DNA of 64,000 nt from Actinoplanes xinjiangensis. Lineage in GTDB: Bacteria; Actinomycetota; Actinomycetes; Mycobacteriales; Micromonosporaceae. Shown here piece by piece: positions 59,001 through 64,000 of the stretch (within the stretch, counting starts at the first letter, position 1; each line of letters starts with the position of its first letter). Made by a program: the position numbers and the translations under genes. Location: the NCBI RefSeq assembly GCF_003148685.1, contig NZ_QGGR01000007.1, forward strand, positions 186,001-250,000, in the 5' to 3' direction. Under the pieces are notes generated by a model. That model was given only the letters and a program-made list of their open reading frames with translations. It ran no database searches and was not told where the DNA came from.

Positions 59001-61396
59001 CGTACGCCTACACGATCACCAACGACGGCAACGTGACGATGGACAACTTCGCCGTCACCGACAGCCTGATCGGACCGGTGAGCTGCCCCGCCGTGACGGT
59101 CGCACCGGCCGGCACGGTGACCTGCACGGGCGGGCCGGCCTATCCGGTGTCGCAGGGTGACGTCGACGGCGGGCAGCCGATCCTCTCCGACGCCTACGTG
59201 CTCAGCCGGCAGATCGGGCTCCCGGCGCCGTACTCGTACGGCCCGGCCGTCGCCTCGACCGCGGTCGCCCCGCCAGCGCCGTCATTGACCGCGACCGTCG
59301 ACGCGGTGGTCACCCCGGCCGGGCACCAGACCGCGGCCGAGGCGGGTGACACCGTCCAGTACCGGACCGAACTGACCAACAACGGCAACCAGACGATCAC
59401 CGGCATCACGATCAGCGACCCGCTGGCCGGCACGGCGAGCTGCCCCGGCACGACCCTGGCTCCGGGGGCGTCGATGATCTGCACCAGTGCCTCCACGTAC
59501 ACGGTCACCACCGCCGACATCGACGCCAACGTCCCGGTCGGCACCACCGTCACCATTGCCGGGCGCAGACCGGGCGATGCCGCCGCCGGCACGCTCCTGA
59601 CCCCGCAGGCCAGTTTTCCGGTGGTCGTCGCCGGGCCCGCCCTGACCATCGTCGCCGAGTCCGCCGTCACCCCCGGTGGGCACCGTGACCAGCTGGTCCG
59701 CGACGACATCGTCGACTACGGGTTCACCGTCCGGAACACCGGCAACGTCACGATGACGTCGATCACCGTGACCGGCACCCGTACCGGAACCGCGAACTGC
59801 CTGGCGAGCACGCTCGCCGCGGGCGCCACCACCACCTGCGTCGCCGGCACGCCGTACCGGGTGACCCAGCCCGACGTGGAGGCCGGGCTGCCCATCGTGG
59901 AGAGTGCCCAGGTCAGCGGCCGTGCTCCCGGCGCCACCACCGATCTGACGTTCGGGCCGGCCACCGACACCGAGCAGATGGCCGTCGCCGCCGACTCACT
60001 CGACCTGTCCGTCGCCGCCGTGGTCACCCCGGCGTCCAGCCAGCTCGCCGCGCGCGCCGGTGACACGGTGCGCTTCCGGTACACGGTCGTCAACGACGGC
60101 GACGTCGAGGTCGCCGGCATCGCCGTCGACGACCGGCTCGTCGGGCTCGCCCAGTGCCCCGGCACCAGCCTGCCCGTGGGCGCCTCGATGATCTGCACGA
60201 GCCAGGCGGCGTACACCATCAACCAGGCCGACATCGACGCCGACCGGGCCATCCGCGAACCCGCCACGGTGACCGGCCGGCGACCCGGAACACCCGCCGA
60301 CACCGCCTACGACGAGGACGCGGCGACGATCCGGCTGGTGGCCGGGCACGGCAGCCTCGTCATCGACATCAGCGCCACCATCGAGGACCGGACGGTACGC
60401 CCGGCCGACATCACCTCCACCAACGGCAGACCCGCCGTCGGCGACGGCATCCGGTACCGCTACCTGGTCCTCAACAACGGCAACGTGACGATGTCCTCGG
60501 TCGCCGTGACCGACGTACGGATGGGTGCCATCCCGTGCCCGAAGTCCAGCCTCGCGGTGGGGGAGCTGATGACCTGTGTCGCCCCCGACCTGTACGTGGT
60601 CACCCAGGAGGACATCGACAGCGACCGCATCATCACCACGATCGCCACCGTCACCGGCCTCGAACCGGGCGCCACGGCACCGTTCGAGTCCGGCCCGGCC
60701 GCCGTCGACACCCCGGTCGAGCCGCAGGCGCCCGCCGTCGCCGCCGAACAGACCGTCGCCTGGGCCGACGTCGACGGCGACGGTGCCCTCGGCACCAGCG
60801 ACGACGTCACGTCCACGATCGTCGTCGTCAACACCGGCAACGTCACCCTGCACGACATCCACCTGACCGGGCTGCCGGTCGGCGTCACCTGCCCGAAGAC
60901 CACCCTCGCACCGGGCGAGAGCATGACCTGCGTGTCCGACACCTACCATCTGACGGCCGACGACATCGCCGCCGGCCACGGCAATTTCCTGGTACGGGCG
61001 AACGCCACCACCCCCGGTAACACGGGCGGGGTGCAGGCCGACGCGCCGGCCTCGATCGAGCCGTCCGTGCCGGGCCCCGTACCGTCGCCGTCGCCGTCGG
61101 TGACCACTTCGTCGTCCCCGTCGCCCAGCCGTACGCCGTCGCCGTCGGTCTCGCCGTCCCGGTCGGTGACGCCGAGCCGGTCGCCGTCGCGCACCGCCCC
61201 GGCGTCGCGGCCCCCGTCACGTTCGCCGTCCCCGTCACCGTCGCGCACCGACGACGGCGGTGACCCGGGCGACAACCCGATCACCGGCGGCGACCACCTT
61301 CCCCTGCTGGCCGGCGGCACGGTCCTGCTCGGAGCGGGTGTCTTCCTGCTCCTCCTGAGCGCCCGCCGGACCCGGCAGTTCCAGCTTCCCGACTGA
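53099..61396 (+). CDS. Giant wall-anchored repeat protein (DUF11 and DUF7507 Ig-like domains), 2765 aa
   Basis: Signal peptide at residues 1-36 (VATVLGAITMMLTLSLVLPF). Residues 40-210 form a unique N-terminal lectin-like beta domain (LTNGDFEQPVIPAGQ to FLDAVSFGSAGC). Six DUF11 units follow (about 215-990, e.g. ADLSVTASLGS with YTVTAANAGPNTANTVVL), then 14 DUF7507 units of about 118 aa (995-2650; core GDTISYSYAVTNNGNVTMSS). Most DUF7507 units have two cysteines (CP...TC) that may pair. A Pro/Ser/Arg stalk (2655-2720) precedes NPITGG, a membrane helix (LLAGGTVLLGAGVFLLLLS) and RRTRQ, like a sortase tail without the usual leucine. Likely adhesin or surface stalk; ligand unknown. Confidence 0.92.
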   Translation: MRGLGRRVATVLGAITMMLTLSLVLPFRVTPAVAAQTICPTAVSLTNGDFEQPVIPAGQVSIMAQTLVPGWLTTALDKMIELWRGYGGVPAASGSQHAELNANVVSTLYQDLTTIPGQILRWQLNHRGRTGTDTMAVIIGPPTGTLAQQGPNISDNKTTWGSYTGTYTVPAGQTKTRFAFKSVSSASADPSIGNFLDAVSFGSAGCLTTTTAVVNTSGSSTANVGDTLTYTVNTRNDGGSPANLSTITDTLPPGTTYVPGSLRSVTGSTTTKPTDTVGDDAGEYVSGSRTLNLRVGTGATGSAGGTLAPGESQTMSYQVVVGSSIANTTLNNDATATYTEVVTNTSPTSSSNGVSMTVNPAADLSVTASLGSTAVVAGQSVSYTVTAANAGPNTANTVVLTGTVPSGLTGVTATSAGGTCTVSGTKATCNHPSIASGATRTMTVTGNVPSGETPGTSYTLGAAITSATYETNQSDNSASVSNAVTGSADLDVAMTYSPSAPAGGDTITYTVTVKNNGPSTARTIVLSDPIPIGSTNAQATLSGGTCATTSTGTIECSLAALASGATVTATITMTLSNSNPVVNNAVSLKAATPDPDVNNNIVTVTGAGALVADVGITLSLGTYTAYAGDTTTYTLLVKNNGPSMADNVSFIPVLPPGVTIVRPSTGPMAAYCTPTACTIPHLPPGATIPLSGSVVLGPDAQAGPGTATVTVVTTTTDPNAANDKQTANFTVLLRSDLSVTQTLVNLDRGGHTLVPGERVRSVVTVANAGPTRAEGVLLQRPVPAGQTVPTASTSAGSCSFQGTTDLNGITPDGGLFICTRSLMDASTTWTITLDTLLKPGYSGTAFARTVTVSSTSTDPVAANDSVTTTATVEHISDLDLAQTTGSPTVVATDPVQFTVTARNSGPSDVANVVVQVQPQTGLLISAGSGFGSYDPGTGRWSIPALAAGGSVTLTLSGTALSAGTPNNVVRVVSADSTDPATANNTAQTAVAITPSTASLKITGTATVTPSSRQNAALTGDAVTYRFTVVNDGNVTMSQVVVRDALTGTADCPGTTLAAGAQMVCSSPVPYTITQADFDAQQPVYNNATVNARPPGGAAAVSFGPAPVTVQLAGGTASLRATVTAAVNPAGHTGAAQAGDTVTYTYVVTNDGNASLGQLSVTDTRGGPVTCPGTSLAVGAAMTCTSSSPYVVTQGDVDDGVPIRDSATVGGRLAGSNTTRTFGPFSTGVPVAAAAPSLTAVVTAAVTPPARQSAAAPNDTISYSYAVTNNGNVTMSSIAVTDTKVGTASCPASTLAVNTTMTCTSSASYRVTQSDVDAGTPITDSVTVAGRAPGAPAANYGPFTVGVPVAVAAPALAVAVVPAVTPLARQTAARAGDTIAYSYTVTNNGNVTMSNIVVSDTRLGAATCPATPLAAGATATCTAVGTYTVTQGDVDAATGVVATASVSGRGPGAALNTVYGSNTATVPVAGPTPSLSVTAVATVSPAAHQSAVRVGDTITYTYTVVNDGNVTMTGIGLTDALTGAVNCPFTSLAVGASMTCTTAVPLTVTQARIDAGLPITASATATGTTPAATSPSFGPFTVTVGVAPAVPALNMLVTATVNPASRQSQAQAGDTIDYTYDVSNTGNVTMSSIGVTDPIAGGVNCPFTSLAVGASMTCTGASAYTVTAGDITAGNPIVDNAVLAARAPGAGMDGTYATGSASVALERATASLTVTITPTVNPAANRYAVAVTDTITHSILVTNNGNQLMTAISLSDPLTGTAVCPFTTLAAGASMTCTSGTAYTVLQSDLDTGGPVTSTFAVTAQSPLDLAPVLLPDSFPVAVPVAPANPLLHITPVAVPTGTVVGSTVAFGITVRNIGNVTMTDLVVSGDTSGTATCLATSLAPGLTTTCTGATSATITQNDIDTGLAITDTAQAAARRFGTLTDLIFGPQTASAPVAAAAPSLTITSAATVSDPSRQTAAAAGDTISYAYTITNDGNVTMDNFAVTDSLIGPVSCPAVTVAPAGTVTCTGGPAYPVSQGDVDGGQPILSDAYVLSRQIGLPAPYSYGPAVASTAVAPPAPSLTATVDAVVTPAGHQTAAEAGDTVQYRTELTNNGNQTITGITISDPLAGTASCPGTTLAPGASMICTSASTYTVTTADIDANVPVGTTVTIAGRRPGDAAAGTLLTPQASFPVVVAGPALTIVAESAVTPGGHRDQLVRDDIVDYGFTVRNTGNVTMTSITVTGTRTGTANCLASTLAAGATTTCVAGTPYRVTQPDVEAGLPIVESAQVSGRAPGATTDLTFGPATDTEQMAVAADSLDLSVAAVVTPASSQLAARAGDTVRFRYTVVNDGDVEVAGIAVDDRLVGLAQCPGTSLPVGASMICTSQAAYTINQADIDADRAIREPATVTGRRPGTPADTAYDEDAATIRLVAGHGSLVIDISATIEDRTVRPADITSTNGRPAVGDGIRYRYLVLNNGNVTMSSVAVTDVRMGAIPCPKSSLAVGELMTCVAPDLYVVTQEDIDSDRIITTIATVTGLEPGATAPFESGPAAVDTPVEPQAPAVAAEQTVAWADVDGDGALGTSDDVTSTIVVVNTGNVTLHDIHLTGLPVGVTCPKTTLAPGESMTCVSDTYHLTADDIAAGHGNFLVRANATTPGNTGGVQADAPASIEPSVPGPVPSPSPSVTTSSSPSPSRTPSPSVSPSRSVTPSRSPSRTAPASRPPSRSPSPSPSRTDDGGDPGDNPITGGDHLPLLAGGTVLLGAGVFLLLLSARRTRQFQLPD

Positions 61397-61515
61397 CTAG
61401 CACCACAGAACGCCTCTCGCCAGCGGTCAGGCACCTCCAGGCCACCCATACAAGATCTTGAAAACCTCGCCTTGGCTACCGCGGGATTCCGGTGTCGGAC
61501 GGGAACGGCCAGGCC

Positions 61516-62130
61516 TCAGGCGATCAGGGTGCGGGTCAGGCAGTCGGCGGCCCAGGTGCGCCAGCGGTCGTGGGGCCACCCCAGGTGGTCCACGAGCAGT
61601 AGGTAGGTCTCGGGGGAGAGCAGCGCCACCGCGGTGTCGGCGGCCGCTGCCACTTCCGTACGCAAGGGGGTCTTCTCGGCGAGGGACGCGGCGAAGGTCC
61701 GCTGCACCTCGCGGTGATGGTTGATGCTCGTCGCGCAGACCTCGGCCAGCTCCGGATCCGTGGCGGCGTTGCGGATGATGTCGAGCAGGCGGGCAGCGCG
61801 GCGCAGCACCTCCCCGACGCCCTCCACCTGGAGTTCGATCTGGCGATTCGGGTCGGGCTCGGCCAAGGCGGCATGGACCCACGGGCGGTCCAGTGTCGGA
61901 ATCGGCTCGTCGTCGCCGGCGATGGCCCGGTCCAGGGCCGCCACCAGCACCGCTCGCTTGTTGCCGAACGAGTAGTAGACCGTCTGCTCGCTCACCCCGG
62001 CCGCCGCCGCGATGGCGTTGATGCTGGTCGTCGCATACCCGGACGTGGTGAACGTCGCTGTCGCGGCGGCGACGATACGGGCTCGGGTGGCGCGGGCCCG
62101 CTCGGCCCGGCCGTCGGTTTTTCCGGTCAC
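61516..62130 (-). CDS. TetR-family transcriptional regulator
   Basis: 204 aa. HTH at about residues 33-60 (YATTSINAIAAAAGVSEQTV, then YYSFGNKRAVLVAAL); the ligand domain follows, including EVLRRAARLLDIIRNAATDP. GTG 62130 start. It is divergent from a saccharopine-dehydrogenase-like gene 41 bp away, whose promoter region carries a repeated ACTACAAAAAC; it probably controls that gene and itself. Confidence 0.87.
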   Translation of the reverse strand: MTGKTDGRAERARATRARIVAAATATFTTSGYATTSINAIAAAAGVSEQTVYYSFGNKRAVLVAALDRAIAGDDEPIPTLDRPWVHAALAEPDPNRQIELQVEGVGEVLRRAARLLDIIRNAATDPELAEVCATSINHHREVQRTFAASLAEKTPLRTEVAAAADTAVALLSPETYLLLVDHLGWPHDRWRTWAADCLTRTLIA

Positions 62131-62149
62131 AACGCTTGACTATAGCGGC

Positions 62150-62185
62150 ACTACAAAAACATTCTTAGAGCATGACTACAAAAAC
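62150..62185. promoter_or_regulatory. Direct repeat ACTACAAAAAC in the divergent promoter
   Basis: Copies at 62150-62160 and 62175-62185, 25 bp apart; the second overlaps the first codons of the gene at 62172. A TTGACT hexamer at 62136-62141 could be a -35. Possible operator half sites for the divergent TetR protein. Confidence 0.35.
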
Positions 62186-63155
62186 CCTGATCGTCGGCGG
62201 GTACGGCGCGGTCGGCCGTGAAGCCGCCGCGGGGCTGGCCGGGCACACCGAGGTCGTCGTCGCCGGGCGGAACCCCGACCGGGCGAAACATGCCCATGCG
62301 ATCCGCCTCGACCTGCGCGATCCGGCCCAGATCGACGCCGCGCTCGACGGGGTCGATGCCGTGCTGATGTGCGTCGAGACCGGCAACGCCCGCCTCGCCC
62401 GCGCCTGCCTCGACCGCGGTATCGGCTACGCCGACATCACCGCCACCCCGTCGGTGATCGCCGAGTTGGAGAGGGTTCACGTCGCGGACGCACCCGCCGT
62501 GCTCAGCGTCGGCATCGCTCCCGGCGTCACCAACCTGCTGGCCCGGCACGTCAGCGACCTCGCTCCCGGCGAGCCGGTCCGGATCGGGGTGCTGCTCGGC
62601 TCGGGGGAGCGCCACGGCACCGCCGCCGTGGCCTGGACCGTCGACGGCCTCGGACAGGAACAGGGCTCCTGGACCGCCGACTTCCCGGCACCCTTCGGGC
62701 GCCGGACCGTGCACCGGTTCCCCTTCTCCGACCAGCACACCCTCAAGCTGCCGGACGTGCGTACCGGATTGGCTCTCGACTCGCGGTCCTCGACCGCGCT
62801 GCTCGGCGCCGCCAACCGCCCTGCCGTCGCGAGGTTCTTGAAGAGCCCGGCGATCAGGCCCCTCACCGACCGCCTCTTCGGCGGCCTCCACCTGGGGTCC
62901 GACGGTTTCGCGGTGATCGCCGAGGCCGGTGGCGTCCGGGCGTCGTTCACCGGCCACGGTCAGAGCCGCGCCACCGGCCTGGTGGCCGCCCACGTGATCC
63001 GCCGCCTACCCGCGCTGAACCCCGGAGTCGCCCACCTCGAGGACCTCGTCGACCCCACCGAGTTTCTGACCGCCCTGACCGCCGACGGGTTCGAGCTGCA
63101 ACTCCCGCAGCACCTGAAGAACAGCCGCGACGTTGGGCCGATGCTCGGCCGATGA
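62172..63155 (+). CDS. Saccharopine-dehydrogenase-like NAD(P)-binding protein
   Basis: 327 aa. The N-terminal Rossmann motif is TKTLIVGGYGAVGREAAAGL with the VVVAGRNPDRAKH second strand; GVDAVLMCVETGNARLARAC and VLSVGIAPGVTNLLARHVSD match the Sacchrp_dh_NADP family of uncharacterised oxidoreductases, which are not lysine enzymes in most cases. Substrate unknown. ATG 62172 has TTAGAG upstream. Divergent from a TetR gene. Its last 150 bp overlap the end of the convergent LysR gene. Confidence 0.85.
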   Translation: MTTKTLIVGGYGAVGREAAAGLAGHTEVVVAGRNPDRAKHAHAIRLDLRDPAQIDAALDGVDAVLMCVETGNARLARACLDRGIGYADITATPSVIAELERVHVADAPAVLSVGIAPGVTNLLARHVSDLAPGEPVRIGVLLGSGERHGTAAVAWTVDGLGQEQGSWTADFPAPFGRRTVHRFPFSDQHTLKLPDVRTGLALDSRSSTALLGAANRPAVARFLKSPAIRPLTDRLFGGLHLGSDGFAVIAEAGGVRASFTGHGQSRATGLVAAHVIRRLPALNPGVAHLEDLVDPTEFLTALTADGFELQLPQHLKNSRDVGPMLGR

Positions 63156-63983
63156 CCGGACCACCGCGACGATGTGCCGCTCGAAGGTCTCCACCAGTGG
63201 CAGCACGTCGAACCGCGACGGCCGCAGGCGCAGCATCAGTCCGGTGACCGTGCTGAGCCCGATCCCGGCCTCCACCAGCGCCAACGACACCGCGGTGTCG
63301 ACGACCTCGTGCCGCAGCACCGGCTCGATCCCGGCGCGCCGGCAGACGGTGCGGATCGCCAGGCCGTAGTGGGTGTTCTCGGGCGGCAGGATCCACCCGA
63401 GCGGCGCGCCGGTGCCGGCCAGGCTGACCGGTCCCGGCGGCAGCGACCCGCTCGGCGCGGCGAGCGCGAACCGTTCCCGGTGCAGCGGCATCACCCGCAG
63501 CGACGGATCCCGGCGGATCGGCACGTCCGGGTATTCCAGCCCTACCGCGAGATCGACGGTCCCCGAGGCGACCACGTCGTAGACGTCGTCGACGACCAGT
63601 TCCCGGCTGCGCACGACGAGATCGGGATGACGGTGCGCGACCCGGGCCAGCATCACCGGGAGGATCTCGGCGGCCGCGGTGGCGAACAGCGCCATCTGCA
63701 GCTCCCCGGCGACGCGGCCGGCGCTGCGTTCGAGGGCGGCCGTGGCGGCGGCCTCGATGTCGAGGATCTGCTGGGCGTGCCCGGCGAACGCGAGCCCGGC
63801 GTCGGTGAGTTCGACACGCCGCCCGACCCGCCGCAGCAGGGGCACACCGGCGGCGCGTTCCAGGGCGCTGAGCTGCTGGGAGATGGCCCCGGCGGTGTAT
63901 CCGAGCGCGGCGGCGGCCGCGGTGACCGTGCCGCGGCGGCGCAACTCGACGAGCGACCGCAGCTGCACGCTCGTCCAGTCCAT
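63006..63983 (-). CDS. LysR-family transcriptional regulator
   Basis: 325 aa. The N-terminal winged HTH is MDWTSVQLRSLVELRRRGTV, then AAAAALGYTAGAISQQLSAL and RRVGRRVELTDAG. The effector domain (about 90-295) has LQMALFATAAAEILPVMLA and LVEAGIGLSTVTGLMLR. The last 25-30 residues (GGQGGQKLGGVDEVLEVGDS and after) exceed the usual family length and are read through the opposite-strand gene, because no stop occurs until 63006. ATG 63983; only 17 bp of upstream sequence are in the window, so its target is not visible. Confidence 0.9.
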   Translation of the reverse strand: MDWTSVQLRSLVELRRRGTVTAAAAALGYTAGAISQQLSALERAAGVPLLRRVGRRVELTDAGLAFAGHAQQILDIEAAATAALERSAGRVAGELQMALFATAAAEILPVMLARVAHRHPDLVVRSRELVVDDVYDVVASGTVDLAVGLEYPDVPIRRDPSLRVMPLHRERFALAAPSGSLPPGPVSLAGTGAPLGWILPPENTHYGLAIRTVCRRAGIEPVLRHEVVDTAVSLALVEAGIGLSTVTGLMLRLRPSRFDVLPLVETFERHIVAVVRSSAEHRPNVAAVLQVLRELQLEPVGGQGGQKLGGVDEVLEVGDSGVQRG

Positions 63984-64000
63984 ATAGAAAACCTAAAGGA

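Noticed and set aside
1..64000. tRNA, rRNA, prophage or integrase genes
   Set aside because: No matching sequence or protein signature was recognised on either strand.

Overview
The window is chromosomal DNA from a high-GC Gram-positive bacterium. Codon third positions are almost all G or C, GTG starts are common, and there are many TetR-type regulators, an AfsR-like regulator, a SigE-family sigma factor and Tat or lipoprotein secretion signals. A filamentous actinomycete of the Actinoplanes/Micromonosporaceae type fits best; this is inference from gene content, not a database match. I see no rRNA, tRNA, prophage, insertion sequence or CRISPR array. It reads as an accessory-rich chromosomal arm with many small regulator-plus-target modules.

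Layout. 1-2900: fragment of a molybdenum-hydroxylase iron-sulfur subunit, an M23 peptidase, a TetR regulator and a lipoprotein. 2.9-8.1 kb: a NamZ-like muramidase, then a TetR regulator divergent from a tightly coupled agmatine-to-putrescine-to-aminobutanal operon (aguB, aguA, putrescine oxidase). 8.2-13.4 kb: HEAT-repeat protein, multicopper oxidase lipoprotein and a two-component system whose kinase has a striking heptad repeat. 13.4-17.1 kb: a TetR gene behind a double-operator promoter, and two CorC/CNNM membrane proteins. 17.1-20.2 kb: a palindrome array, then an azoreductase/MarR/MFS module. 20.2-22.5 kb: repeat-rich spacers around a LacI regulator. 22.5-29.6 kb: AfsR-like regulator, membrane-bound hydrolase, drug exporter with TetR. 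29.8-33.7 kb: a complete sugar ABC importer. 33.9-38.5 kb: sigma factor with an FtsX-like partner, P450, hydrolase, double-headed TetR. 38.5-44.2 kb: rubber-oxygenase (Lcp) family protein, MFS/TetR pair, a two-domain deacetylase/esterase behind a CebR-like operator, DedA protein. 44.4-46.5 kb: decay zone with one frameshifted gene and a junction between two truncated genes. 46.6-50.4 kb: catalase-fold protein, an alcohol dehydrogenase with an apparent ATC start, ABC exporter. 50.5-61.4 kb: GGDEF-EAL protein followed by an 8.3-kb gene for a wall-anchored protein with about 20 Ig-like repeats. 61.5-64 kb: TetR, saccharopine-dehydrogenase-like protein, LysR.

Functional logic. Most modules are a regulator divergent from, or coupled to, its probable target, with a visible palindromic operator between them (around 1553, 4794, 18492, 28957, 41238 and 43542). 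Several genes point to use of plant or decaying organic matter: multiple-sugar importer, acetyl-ester/deacetylase enzyme, Lcp-type oxygenase, agmatine catabolism. The c-di-GMP enzyme next to the giant surface protein suggests an attachment module.

The most unusual non-coding signals are a family of perfect 22-25 bp hairpins at three gene ends, one of which closes an array of degenerate copies; a 13-bp motif identical at three intergenic places; and a 22-bp tandem array of GGACCGGTCC palindromes.
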